Shown in pieces: positions 53,401 through 63,842 of a stretch of 64,000 nucleotides of DNA. Under the pieces are notes generated by a model, which saw only the letters and a program-made list of their open reading frames with translations, had not been told where the DNA came from and did no database searches. A program made the position numbers and the translations under genes. Source of the DNA: Fragum whitleyi (Eukaryota; Mollusca; Bivalvia; Cardiida; Cardiidae). The stretch is from assembly GCA_948146395.1 (NCBI GenBank), contig OX411548.1:37022912-37086911 (forward strand), written 5' to 3'. The first letter of the stretch is position 1. Every line of letters starts with the position of its first letter.

Positions 53401-56400
53401 CATTTGAGGAACCTAACCATAGATTACCGACATTACTCGCGGCAGATTATTGAACCAAGAGCGGGTTGAACCCCATAGTCCAGTGTGCTCCATCTATTAA
53501 CTAACAGTCAAAGTCAGATATAGTTCATCATAAACGACCTCGTCTTTTATGTTGTTTCACAATCCTAGACTGAGGTCGTAAATGGCTATAACGTCCAATC
53601 CATCTTTAAGGTAGTGGACCCGTAATAGTTCCGCAACATTTCGGAACACATGATCTTTCACAACGTTGACCGATGTTTCCTGATGAAAAACATTAGGAAA
53701 CTTCGGTTAACACTGTTAAAGTTTATTACTTCCGAAACGTTGCGAAACTTTTACGGGTCGACCTAAAATAGCATAATTAGAATCGTTGCTTGTTTTACAC
53801 TCGAATGAATTCTTGACAAATATTGTAAATTTGGTGCTCGTTTTATTTCGTCTTAATATTGTTTGCGTTTTCATAGAATTCAAAAATTATAATTAATCTT
53901 AAGCCTATAGTAATCTAGATGGCATATCATTAATATACAAAGTTCTTTATCATTATACTAAATTACACTAAATTTTACAGCTAAAATATTTTCGGAGACA
54001 ATATCTTCAAGTTCTTCAATGAATTACATGTACATGTACATATTGATCAGTGTCTATTTTCAGCTGTGCTATCATTCAGTGAAAAAGAAAAACAGAGTTT
54101 TCCGGCCTGGTTAGTTGGTGTAATTGTGTTATCTGCCCTTGTTGTTATCATTGCCGTCATTACTATTGTACAAAGGTATGTCCAAAGCTTTCACCCCCCC
54201 ACCGTTCGGCGAAGGTAATATACATGTAGTAATGATTTCCGTCCGTCATTCCGTCACTAAACTTGTCCGTAGCATAGCTCCTAAAGTATACAAGCTATCA
54301 ACTTGAAACTTTATAGGTGGATAGATCTCATGGAGGAGAAGTGCAGTGCACAAGAACTACTACTCTTGCTTGCATAATTTTTGAGTTATTGCCCTTTGGT
54401 GAGGCTTCAGTTTACTATCAAGCTTTGGTGGCGGGGGATGGCCATATCCGTCATGGCTCTCGTTACCTTAGTTTAATCCCTTATTTTAATGACTTTGAAG
54501 TTTCTTTGAAATTGGTGCATTTTTTTATTTTTTTATAAAATTTCATTAAGTCTAGCTCAAGACTTTTCAACAAAAATAGAGCAGAAAAGAGGCAATGTAG
54601 CCTAAGATCAGACTGAACGTCTGTAGAGGTTGATCTTAGTTTATGCTGACTGCAAGAGCTTTGTGTACAGAAGGAATATATTGCTAACAGAAGAAGAAGA
54701 ATTTAGATTCTATATGTATGTGTTTATATACGTAGGTCATTTCTTTTCCACTATTACTGATTTTTATGTAACAAGAGGAACAAGAGGGCCTGTATCACTC
54801 CATTGACTTAAGATCTTAAGATCTAAGAGTTATATTCAAAATAAATAGTGATAAATTTGTATGTATATTCAAAAATCAAGGCTCTTAACCAATTAATATG
54901 CAATCAAGCTTCATAAATTCATTGATAAATCAACGAGAAGGGCACTGTCACATCCATATTAATAGGTCGATAGGTCCGTTAACAATTTATGAGAAAGGAT
55001 ACTCAAGGAAGATTCTTGCAAAGTTTGTTTTTTTTTAACTTGGCATATTGGTTTAGGAGGAGAAGATTTTGAAAGATTCAAAAGTGAAAATTTTGACCAC
55101 ACCAAGCCACGCACAATTCAGGGTTAATAAAGTTCAGTGAACAACTTAAAAGAATGGTCACTACAGGAACACAATGCCAAATTTTGTTAAAATAGGTCGA
55201 TTGGTTCGGGAGGATAATATTTTTTTAAGATTTAAAATTGAAATTGACAACGTCCTGACAAGCCCATGCTTAAGATCCAAGCAAAATTTCATGTCCTCAG
55301 ATATGTAGGGGTAAAGACAAAAGTAGGCCTAATTATTTTAGCATATTCATATCTAACATATTGATTTTAAAAAAGCAGCATTTAATTCAAAATTAGTTTA
55401 AATTAGCAGTCACTAACGAAGACTGCCAAGTTGAACTATTTCTGAATACTGCTTAGTTGTCACTCTGGAGGCTGCTTTGTTTTTTCACCGTTGCGGTATT
55501 TTACTATCAAAAATTAATGTTGCTAATTTAACATTATTGGAGGCAGCATATTTAGGCCATGTTTGCACTGTCGAATTAAGGTAGTGGACAGGTTATACTT
55601 CCACAACGTTTCCTAATGAAACCATTTGGGATTATCGGTTAACATTGTGAAAAATCATGACTTCAGAAACGTTGCGGAACTATTACGGGTCCAATACCTT
55701 TATTCTAGAACCGTATTTGTTACTTTAAGATGATTCTTAGCATGATTCTAAGTTATTTGACGGTTGACCTCACTTTATAGCTTTTTCACGAATTCCAAAC
55801 CTGCCCTGCGTTCAGGATCAACAAACGGTACAAACAGTTTTTTCAATTGAACCCCGCAGTGCACGTGAACTTGCGTGCAAAGCGGGGTACATTTGGAAAA
55901 TTGTTTGCACATTTTTGTGATCCTGAATGCAGGACTGGTTTACATGTGCAAGATAGTCCTTATTTAAAATATACACGTGCTGTTGTAAAATGAATTTTCT
56001 GATGCGTCGTATTTATTTTTTTTAATTAGCCTAAGAGTGTAATTTCAAACATTTTTACGTGTGCTAGGTAAACCACGGATCGTTTTGTTGCGTCTGAACA
56101 GCTACTGATTCATTATTTCATAAAACGAAAACGGAATCTCGGCAAAGGCGTATCTAGGACTCTGAAATTGATACGCACTCAGAAGGTGATAATCAAAAGT
56201 TATAAAGGATAAAGGCGATGTGAGACCAGTCACAAAAGATGAATGCCCACCGTCCGCCCCCTTTTTATTATTTGAGCGTTGATGAATGATCAAAATATCG
56301 TAGCTACAGTAGTTTCGATGATATGATCATTCATCCACGATATTTTCTACAGGGGATTTTTTCTTTTACGCACTTGCATAAATTGCGTGATGGGAGTTAC

Positions 56401-56861
56401 GCCCTTGCTAGGCACGCTTTCTACATGCATTTTATTATCTTTTTTTTTTCCTACTCAATTCTAAAATTTTAAGTGGATGTGAAATCGTAAACGTGAAGGC
56501 TCAAAATATCAAATCGTAATTGAGCCTGTGCGAATTTTTTTTTATAAATTTCAAATGTGCATGGTCTAGAAACAATGAGCAGCCTAGATAGTCACATAGT
56601 GCATTAAGAAGAGTGTCTGTCTGTCTGTCTAAACTGAAGATACTTTAAAACATTGTCAACCAATCAAGAGCAAAGAGAAGATTTTGGACAGTCTGGGTCG
56701 ATGCACAGGCTGGTCAGAAGCTTTGCTTGGGGCATATTTGAAATTGTTGGAAATGTCACGCATAGGTTCAATTATCATTTTTAGACTTACATAACTGTCA
56801 ATATTTCAGAATAATACGAAGAAGGGCGAACAACAACGATCAATACAGAATGTCGAGCTAG
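47446..56861 (+). CDS. Small single-pass membrane protein, 85 residues, four exons
   Basis: The exons 47446-47494, 52836-52880, 54064-54175 and 56810-56861 have GT-AG junctions and match in phase (1, 1, 2). Exon 1 starts with ATG and encodes a signal-peptide-like MILSSKIGFIALILEIG. Exon 2 encodes YVCSQGNTSTTQPP, a short ectodomain with an NTS sequon. Exon 3 encodes SFSEKEKQSFPAW and a membrane helix (VGVIVLSALVVIIAVI). Exon 4 encodes a basic juxtamembrane run (IIRRRANNND) and ends QYRMSS, then TAG. A polyadenylation signal follows at 57038. Orientation would be type I with a tiny extracellular part. I do not recognise the family. Further symmetric phase-1 ectodomain exons could be hidden in the large introns. 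The model is my own threading, without transcript support. Confidence 0.6.
48741..49066 (-). mobile_element. LINE (non-LTR retrotransposon) 3' fragment
   Basis: The minus-strand frame begins RSLLAQFRYGVLPLRIENGR, then ERICNFCQM and VETDIHFLLDC. This is the Cys/His-containing C-terminal region typical of LINE open frame 2 in invertebrates. A stop precedes it, so the reverse transcriptase part is missing. The 3' flank (about 48515-48610) has the AAGATAAGATA and CGGGCCCAAACGGGCC words of an untranslated tail. Confidence 0.78.
49394..49752. mobile_element. 359-bp hAT-like MITE
   Basis: The ends CAAGGGTGTGGAATTCCC and (inverted) CAGGGCTGTGGAAATATG are inverted repeats, and GGACAAGT/ACTTGTCC words recur inside each arm. 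AATAAGG lies directly outside both ends (49387-49393 and 49753-49759). The centre is a hairpin, GATGAAGAAAATGCTGG and its complement. Confidence 0.78.
50932..50978. repeat. 47-bp hairpin
   Basis: AAAACCTCGTAACTACAGCT and its exact complement around AAAACA. A shorter relative (CTACAGCTTA...TAAGCTGTAG) occurs at 52481-52503. Confidence 0.85.
52836..52880 (+). CDS. Small membrane protein, exon 2
   Basis: The acceptor TTTTTTTTCCATTTCAG and the donor CCAG|GTAGGT enclose 45 bases in phase 1-1, encoding Cys, the NTS sequon and a Thr/Pro linker. Confidence 0.6.
52961..53016. repeat. 56-bp hairpin, with a relative at 52689-52755
   Basis: GTGATCAAAGGTCAATTTTG and its near-complement TGACATTTGATCAC form arms with TCTATACAGGTATAGA in the middle. 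A diverged copy lies 270 bases upstream, so the two bracket exon 2 of the small membrane protein. Confidence 0.75.
53031..53350 (+). mobile_element. ~320-bp interspersed element, family H, copy 2
   Basis: It is in the same order as 46684-46999, with the hairpin TTGATAATTGTCGAGGCTCT and its complement. It lies in an intron of the small membrane protein. Confidence 0.8.
53607..53765. mobile_element. Palindromic MITE, family B
   Basis: AAGGTAGTGGACCCGTAATA at the left and TTACGGGTCGACCT at the right are inverted copies. This is one of the better-preserved members. Confidence 0.85.
54064..54175 (+). CDS. Small membrane protein, exon 3 (membrane helix)
   Basis: The acceptor TCTATTTTCAG and the donor CAAAG|GTATGT enclose 112 bases, phase 1 to 2. 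The frame gives a charged stretch, FPAW, and then about 22 hydrophobic residues ending IVQ. Confidence 0.7.
54190..55330. repeat. Interspersed-repeat-rich intron
   Basis: It contains TTTAGGAGGAGAAG (55042) and CGGGAGGATAATATTTTT and 'ATAGGTCGATTGGT' words shared with 36770-37030, as well as a 54605-54645 hairpin (CCTAAGATCAGACTG...GATCTTAG-like). The open frames at 54124-54538 are not supported as exons. Confidence 0.5.
55578..55700. mobile_element. Palindromic MITE, family B, deleted copy
   Basis: AAGGTAGTGGACAGG and ACGGGTCCAATACCTT at the ends. About 30 bases of the left arm are missing. Confidence 0.78.
56521..56772. mobile_element. ~250-bp MITE, family C, copy 5
   Basis: The ends are GAGCCTGTGCGAATTTTTTT and the inverted GAACCTATGCGTGACATTTC. 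It includes a CTGTCTGTCTGTC microsatellite. It ends 37 bases before the acceptor of the small membrane protein's last exon. Confidence 0.8.
56810..56861 (+). CDS. Small membrane protein, exon 4 (tail and stop)
   Basis: The acceptor GTCAATATTTCAG leads into IIRRRANNNDQYRMSS and TAG at 56859-56861. The phase joins exon 3 to make an Arg at the junction. Confidence 0.62.
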
Positions 56862-57037
56862 CGAAAGGACGAATGTGGAAGATCAGATCGAACAAACAAA
56901 CATCATCCAAAAAAACATTGTGTGTCTGCAATGCGTGAAGGTCATCAAAACACGTTTGTTTACACCAACCACTATCGCATAGCTACAGATGACGTTTACG
57001 TTACGAAAACGTTTGCATCGAGTTGGTATCTGTGATC

Positions 57038-57043
57038 AATAAA
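57038..57043 (+). terminator. Polyadenylation signal AATAAA
   Basis: AATAAA lies 177 bases after the stop codon of the small membrane protein gene and is followed by a TGTTTTGAAATGATGTTTTT stretch of the type seen at cleavage sites. Confidence 0.45.
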
Positions 57044-57286
57044 TCATGTTTTGAAATGATGTTTTTCTTTTTGAGGACCTCAAAATGTGCATTTTATGTG
57101 ATGGTTGGGTTCCCGACCTTAACGTTATGACTGCAGTTTAGAATATTCGCATGGTATGAAGAATAGAATAAAGAATAAAATGTGTGAAAGAGACCAAAAC
57201 AAGCATTTTACAAAATCCATGTAATCGAAGAAAACCTGGTGAAGACGCTGTAGCTACGAGAATATTTGAATCGTTTGGATCAGGGC

Positions 57287-57533
57287 CCTAGCTTATAAAA
57301 CTTTTCTCAGGCTCAACTGAGAATTTTCCAAATTTTGAATTTAAAAAAGAAAATGTATGAAAATAAAAGACTATAATAATTAGTTGTTATTTATAGTAGC
57401 TTATTATTATTGTCTTTTATGTGAATACCTTAAAATGAGTATTAAAACAGAATTACGGCTTTAATCTTAATTGAAATTTGAGAAAATATTGTGGTGAGAA
57501 TGAGAAAAGTTTTATAACCTTGGGCCCAGAATT
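57287..57533. mobile_element. 247-bp MITE with GGGCCC...TTATAAAACTTT ends, family I
   Basis: The left GGGCCCTAGCTTATAAAACT and the inverted right GGGCCCAAGGTTATAAAACT match, followed by TTCTCA and GAGAATTTTC words. It explains most of the long minus-strand open frame at 57453-57860, which I do not call a gene. Relatives lie at 22855-22920, 26370-26442 and 59470-59645. Confidence 0.78.
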
Positions 57534-58205
57534 ATAAATTATCTTTTGATTTTCATTAAAGCTGGAATTTGATAAGAATCGATTCGAGTGCCTATATACC
57601 CAGACATATATACCGGTACCACGAAACAAGCAATTAATCGCCTCTTGCTTGCAGCATTTGCGTTTCGTTTTCCTGGTGATTGAAAGACGACCGAGTAACA
57701 AATAGTATATCTTGTGATATAATTTTTGGACGGAAATATATAGAAAATAGCGAATCAAGAGCGAATTGAGAGTGCAGCCTACAAAACAAGAAACAGAATT
57801 TGTAAAAAAAAAAGTATCAAGTGTTCTACATATAAACCTTCGTAATGCTATGATTTGCATACAGAATATTTAATTTGAAATCTGTCATCGCATTGGCAGC
57901 TCTCATTATTCTTTCATAAAAGATCAGCAGGGACATCAACCCCACTTTCTGTCCCTTCAAGTAGTATGTCTCTGAAATTTTAAATCACGTAAAATTCTCA
58001 GACTTAATATTATATCAGTTCCTTGGTATTACGAAATAACGAGAATGACACATGGGTAGCATTGTTTTAATTTTATAGTCATGATTTAGATGAATAATCA
58101 CTTTATTTTTACATTTCTACCTTTCTCAGAACAAATTATCATGTGGTATTAATAAACTTTGTTCACTTTACATTTTTTTCAAGATTTATTCTTCTAAAAT
58201 AATTC

Positions 58206-58362
58206 AGGGAAAAAGACTAGCAGGGGCCCAGTCTCCCATGGCCCTAGATTTTTGGTTGGGCCCTAGATTTTAAGAGAAAATGCACATACTTCTTATGTAA
58301 AATTTTCAATTTTGGTAGTCTAGGCCCCTAAGTCAAAATTGTTAGTCATTTTCCCCTGAAGT
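58206..58362. mobile_element. 157-bp MITE
   Basis: The ends CAGGGAAAAAGACTAGCAGG and (inverted) CAGGGGAAAATGACTAACA are inverted repeats. The inner arms share GGCCCTAGA/TCTAGGCCC-like words. I see no clear target duplication. Confidence 0.6.
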
Positions 58363-58771
58363 GTTTATGATCATTTATTTCAGAGTTACTCAGTCATATT
58401 TTCGAAATAAGATGAGCAAAAATTGTTAACATGTCGCAGGATTTGTTTTGAAATTGTTTAACTTTATGAATTTCCCACATTCTTTCAATGCCTTTGCAGC
58501 TGTTTGTACCCGACACTTATGTTGGACCATATAAACCGAGACAGAGAATAAAACGTCGTAATTACAGAATATTGTTGCGTGTGGCGATCGCTAGTGTGAA
58601 GAGGGATTTAACTGGGAAGCTAGCGATCAGTCAATGAAAAACAACCCTTTTCTTAACTAATTTCACTTTCAATATTCTTCACCGTGCCTTAATAATTATA
58701 CACTCTCTTCAAATATTGCACTTCTGTTTGCAACTTCTCTCTGTTTGAATCGTAAACACGACGCCAAAAAT

Positions 58772-59021
58772 AGGAGCCTGTGCGTGACGTTTCAAACCAT
58801 TTCTAATGTGCGCCAAGCACAGATTCTGGCCAGCCTGTGCATCTGCACAGTCTGACCAGAGTCTTCACTTTGCTATTTGTAGCTATTTGTAGATAGATAA
58901 GGTCTCAAAGTGCATTTAGACATTCTGGTGATCTTATTAAACTCTGTGACTGTCTGGGGTGGTTAATAATGGCCCTGTACGCACATGTCAAATTGTTGGA
59001 AATAACACGCAGAGATTCATA
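58772..59021. mobile_element. ~250-bp MITE, family C, copy 6
   Basis: GAGCCTGTGCGTGACGTTTC at the left and the inverted GAATCTCTGCGTGTTATTTC at the right. The centre has CTGTGCATCTGCACAGTCTG. Confidence 0.78.
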
Positions 59022-59049
59022 TAGGATCTCAAAAACTCGCTTGACTTAC

Positions 59050-59364
59050 TTCTGATCTGTGCGTGTATGTGTGTTTCTTTCCGTTTATCGTCGCTACCGT
59101 AGCACATGCCTATATGAGCGACGCCCCAAGAAGACGATTAGTTGTTACAGGGGATAGTGCAAGGATACATGACGAAACTATTGCTGAGATTTGCCATGGT
59201 TCTTTAACGTGCCCGGTGTAAAGCACCGTCTCACGGGGCCTCGGTTTAACGTCTCATCCGGAAGACAATTAGTTTGTTAGTGTACAAGCCCTGGAATCGA
59301 ACCCACGCGGTGAACTTCTATGGTTTTGAAGTCCGGTGCTCTACCAACTGAGCTAATCAGGCTT
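59050..59364 (-). mobile_element. tRNA-derived SINE with conserved central domain
   Basis: On the minus strand it begins GCCTGATTAGCTCAGTTGGT (A box) and GGGTTCGATTCCAGG (B box). It continues CCGGATGAGACGTTAAACCG, GTGAGACGGTGCTTTACACC and GGGCACGTTAAAGAACC. Such a core after a tRNA head is a hallmark of SINE superfamilies known from molluscs and other animals. The acceptor stem does not pair, so this is not a tRNA gene. Confidence 0.8.
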
Positions 59365-59469
59365 ACCCATGAATACCTCAGATAAAAATCAGGTCTACGT
59401 ATAGTTACTTGCGGATGTACAGGGTTCGACACTTACTTTTGTGGGTAAGGGGTCGAATGGAAATCACAC

Positions 59470-59645
59470 CTTATGAAATCATGAGAATTTTCTCAAATTT
59501 CAACTTGAGATATTCGCTCTTTTGAAATACCATCATAAATACATGAACACAAAAGATAATATCAAGGAGTGATATTAATGTATTTCAATTCTAAATTTGA
59601 GAAAATTCTCAGTTGAGCACAAAGTTTTATCATTTCGGGCCCTGA
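59470..59645. mobile_element. MITE, family I, relative
   Basis: GAGAATTTTCTCAAATTTCA and the inverted GAGAATTTTCTCAAATTTAG form the arms. It ends with TTTTATCATTTCGGGCCC. Confidence 0.65.
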
Positions 59646-59669
59646 TGTGAACAAGCCTCTTTTTTCCTT

Positions 59670-59825
59670 AAGGTAGTGGGACCGTAATAGTTCCGCAATA
59701 TTTTGGAACTAATGATCTTTCACAATGTTGACCGAGGTTTCCTAATGAAATTCATTAGGAAACCTTGGTTGACATTGTTAAAGTTCATTAATCCGGGCAC
59801 GTTACGGAAGGCTACCACTACCTTG
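59670..59825. mobile_element. Palindromic MITE, family B
   Basis: AAGGTAGTGGGACCGTAATA and ACCACTACCTT at the ends, centre CTAATGAAATTCATTAG. It lies 200 bases upstream of the GBA1-like start codon. Confidence 0.85.
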
Positions 59826-60030
59826 AGGCGATAGGACAGTACTTAAAATTACAGGTACGAATAAATTACCCATTACGCGCTTACAATCCTCGCGAGTGAT
59901 AACATTTTCATATCAAATGTAACTAATGATAGCGATACGCTCAGGTATGGCCTTGACAAAAGTAAGTTGAAGTCAAGTTCATTTTCTAATCCTTTTCACT
60001 ACAAACACTTCAAATTCATACATTCCAAAA

Positions 60031-62037
60031 ATGAATATGTTGGTACGGATATTTAAGACGCTGGCTATTATAGTATCAATTGTACGCTGTGAAACACCGT
60101 GCGTGGCCCGACAATTCGACCAGGATTCAGTTGTATGTGTTTGTAATTCCACCTATTGTGATAATGTCGTATTCGAAGACGCAAAGAATTCATACGAATT
60201 TCCTTACTACTACGCGTATGTTTCATCAAAATCCGGCGACAGAATGAAATACCAGACAGGATCTATTATGCCTCAACAACCAAACGAGATCGTGTATAAT
60301 TTAGGCCACGACACCGTGCAGACCATACTTGGTTTCGGCGGTGCCTTCACAGACTCTGCTACTATTACAATGGACAAACTTTCGTCAGATACGAGGAATA
60401 ACTTATTGGAATCTTACTTCGGTAAGGATGGTATCGGATACACTATGGGTAGAATACCAATGGCGAGTTGTGATTTCTCGACTCATGCTTACTCCTACGA
60501 CGACAATCGTGAAGATTTTAATCTCACATTATTTAAGCTAGCCGACGAGGATTTAAAGCACAAAATTCCAGCCTTAAAGGACGCAATGAAAATCAGCACA
60601 AGGAAAATTTCGTTGTTTGGAAGTCCCTGGAGCTGCCCGTCTTGGATGAAGACCAGCGACAACATCACTGGAAGTGGGACATTAAAGGGCAAGCCAGGTG
60701 GAGCCTATTTCAAAACTTGGGCAGACTACTTTGTCAAATTTCTCCGATCGTATAAAGACCAAGGAGTGAGTCTCTGGGGTCATTCGGAACATCGCTCGGA
60801 CTTTTCCGTAAACTGAGAAGTACCTCGGACGTAAGTGTAGTAATTTTGGGTCGTATGTTAGGTAATTCGGCTTCTGGTGGTACTTCGGTCATCTAATACG
60901 CTTGAAGAAAATGACATTTTGTTAATTCTTTCCGATCGTCTTTTGAGATCTTTGGGGCATATAATAATTTGATGACAAAACGCAGTAAGACACTGCGTTT
61001 TGTTATCAAATCATGATATGCCAATTATTCTTCTTTCGTTGATTTTGTTTTATGCAACGTCATCCTTAGCGGGATCGTTTATGTTTGTGACGTCATATAA
61101 ACCCACGTGAGAAATGACGCGCTTTCATGGCTGCGCCCGTATTATTCCCGAGGTCTATTCCGTAGAATCGCCGAAGGTTCCCGATTGTCTCTGGGGTATA
61201 ACGGCACAGAACGAGCCGAGCGACGGCCTGATACCCTTTATAACGATACCTAGTCTAGGTTGGACACCAGAGTTACAAAGGGATTTCATCGCTAAAGATT
61301 TGGGACCAGCCCTAGAATCAGCCGGCTTCGGTGACGTAAAGCTTATGATACTAGACGATCAGAGACGGTTTTTACCACAATGGACCGAAGTTGTCCTCTC
61401 CGACAAGGATGCAGCACGGTATGTTAGTGGTATAGCGGTCCACTGGTACGAGGATCAGATGGTCCCGACCTCCGCTCTAGATGACACATATACACAGTTC
61501 GGACAGGACTACTTCATCCTAAATACCGAGGGTTGTGAACAGGACACAAAAGATCCATCAAGAAGTGTTTTACTAGGAAACTGGGGAAGAGGTGAACGTT
61601 ATTTTTCCGATATACTTGAAGATCTAAAACACGGCGTTTCTGGGTGGTTAGACTGGAACATCGCACTCGATATGCAGGGAGGACCGAACTGGGTCGACAA
61701 CTTCGCCGATAGTCCAATCATTGTGAACCCAGATAGGGACGAATTTTACAAACAACCAATGTTTTATGCAATGGCTCACTTCAGTAAATTTGTTACACCA
61801 GGCTCGAAAGTTTTATCTTACACTACGAATAATTTCACAGAATATGACGATCTCCATGAAATCTTCTTCCAAACGGACAAGAATGCAGTTGTAGCTAACT
61901 TTATCAACACCAATACAACCACGGAATATAGTGTCAGTATAAATGACTCGACAATATACTCGGCCATTTTGAATTTTGACATTCCCCCTAGCAGTATGGT
62001 GTCCATAAATTGGTATCGTAGTTGGCAAGAAAACTGA
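60031..62037 (+). CDS. GBA1: Intronless glucosylceramidase (GBA1-like), interrupted by a MITE
   Basis: Lysosomal acid beta-glucosidase (GH30 family) hydrolyses glucosylceramide. The frame 60031-60780 continues at 61198 after a 406-bp insertion and one 11-bp duplicate, giving 529 residues, close to the 536 of human GBA1. It has a signal peptide (MLVRIFKTLAIIVSIVRC), the Cys-rich N terminus SVVCVCNSTYCD, then LGFGGAFTDSA, GRIPMASCDFS and SPWSCPSWMKT. The acid/base Glu is in TAQNEPS (residue 256) and the nucleophile Glu is in LNTEGCEQD (residue 361). Their 105-residue spacing equals the human one. GGPNWVDNFADSPIIV and YKQPMFYAMAHFSKF follow. The coding region has no ancestral introns, unlike human GBA1, so it may be a retrocopy. 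No other stop or frameshift was found. Splicing of 60766-61176 (GT-AG) would keep the frame with two extra residues, so the gene may be functional. Confidence 0.92.
60781..61186. mobile_element. 406-bp MITE inside the GBA1-like coding region
   Basis: GTCTCTGGGGT occurs at 60770-60780 and 61187-61197, directly flanking the insert, as an 11-bp target duplication. The ends ATTCGGAACATCGCTCGG and (inverted) ATCGGGAACCTTCGGCGAT are imperfect inverted repeats. The centre has a hairpin (60975-61012, GATGACAAAACGCAGT and its near-complement). The right-end sequence CGCCGAAGGTTCCCGATT also occurs at about 29866-29883, inside another transposon, which shows the insert is mobile DNA. Long target duplications suggest a Mutator-like mobiliser. 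Confidence 0.88.
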
Positions 62038-62212
62038 CGGGTCACGGGTCGTGACCCTTAGAACTCATCAGGGGTGTTTGTCTATGTTGGCAAACGACGT
62101 TTATTGAAAATTGGAAATAGGTGGCATCAACGTAAACGTCTTAACTAGATTGAATAAGCTGTTGTTACGATGTATTATTGACACACCTACGAAAACAGTT
62201 AGAAATAGTTGA

Positions 62213-62400
62213 TTTGTTTGAATGGGGTTAAACGGCTCTTTCAACAATGTTTCAGGTATATCGCGCCGGCTGGAGCACCTAAATATGAATTCCTGGTATT
62301 TCTCGCACCATTATTGCCATTTCAACCTTTTCTAACCCCCAGTTGCTATCCCACATAGGTCCATGAGAATTAACCTATCGGTGGGAGACGTACAGGAAAA
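62213..62400 (-). mobile_element. tRNA-derived SINE, family D, minus strand
   Basis: It matches the 3' body of the copy at 62528 in inverse orientation (CCAGGAATTCATATTTAGGT on the minus strand, then GCCGGCGCGATATACC). The tRNA head is missing or eroded. Confidence 0.75.
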
Positions 62401-62527
62401 AATCGAAGGTTCAACCTCAAAAGATTGTAAGTGCCTGTACATAGGCACTTTCAATAGTTTTGAGATGAACTATGGAAATGTATGTCAAGATTGCACTTCC
62501 GATCTTTATATATAGTTTGATTAGTTT

Positions 62528-62947
<420 letters not shown>

Positions 62948-63315
62948 TTTGATTAGTCTTCCTACTTTCTATTGACAGTGGAAATCCATTAATTTGACAA
63001 TGAAGGAGACCTATAATTTATGGTTAATTGATATTCATAATGTCTGATTGTCGATTATCAATAAACTTCAAACTTTAAATTACAAAACTACAAAACCACT
63101 TGAATAAAAAACACAAATATGGGATAGCTAATGTTGTATTGCTTTTTCGAAATATCGTTATAATATTGTAATATAAGTATTGTTGGTACTCAAAAAGATC
63201 ATCACACAAAGACGATTCTTAAGAAGAAGTGAGTGCAGGATTGAGTGATAATTGCTATATAGCTCAGCACGAAACTACTCTAAGTGAATATTGGAAATTG
63301 TGATTTTACGCTCGA

Positions 63316-63374
63316 GAAAATATTGTGGAAAAGCAGAAATTGTTTGTAACAAGATTTTTCCTTTTAGCACAATA
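63316..63374. repeat. Degenerate GAAGAAATTGCTT-type hairpin
   Basis: ATTGTGGAAAAGCAGAAATT and a partly matching complement (TTTTTCCTTTTAGCACAAT). A decayed relative of the hairpins at 24787 and 28292. Confidence 0.5.
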
Positions 63375-63547
63375 CTTTCGATTAAATAGAATGAATTATT
63401 ACATTTCACATTGCAATTTTTGTTTTGAATGTCGACTACAACCTAATTAAATTTGGACCAGATTAAATTCAAACAGAGATTCAAACAGTGTAACATGAAT
63501 TATGCAAGCTGATAATACACTGTTTATTGACCCCCAAACCATAAAGC

Positions 63548-63775
63548 TTGCAATTAAATGGGGTTTTACACCGCATTCAACAATGTTTCAGTTATATTGC
63601 GGCGGATGGAGCTCCTATCAATGGATTCCTGGTATTTCTCTAGCCAGTACTACTATTACATCCTTTCATAGCCTCCAGCTGCTAGGTCTACATGAGTCTA
63701 CAATTATCAACCCATTGGTGAGAGACAAATAGTCGGAAAGGATTTGCGCCGCTGTCGGGGATCGAGTATAAACAA
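63548..63775 (-). mobile_element. tRNA-derived SINE, family D, minus strand
   Basis: The minus strand reads ATCCCCGACAGCGGCGC, CCAATGGGTTGATAATTG, CAGCTGGAGGCTATG and CCAGGAATCCATTGATAGG. It is closely related to the copies at 38940 and 62528. Confidence 0.82.
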
Positions 63776-63842
63776 ATAGAACAAAAGTGCTTTTTTCTCT
63801 CAACTTTATCTCAAATAAAACAATAATTATTATGCTACAATG

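Noticed and set aside
54124..54538. Two plus-strand open frames following the membrane-helix exon
   Set aside because: They lie beyond a good splice donor, contain interspersed-repeat words, and the downstream exon at 56810 fits the phase better.
57453..57860. 135-codon minus-strand open frame
   Set aside because: Part of it is the family I MITE, and the rest shows no conserved motif or coding composition.
59275..59364. A tRNA gene on the minus strand
   Set aside because: A and B boxes are present but the acceptor stem does not pair, and a SINE core follows directly.
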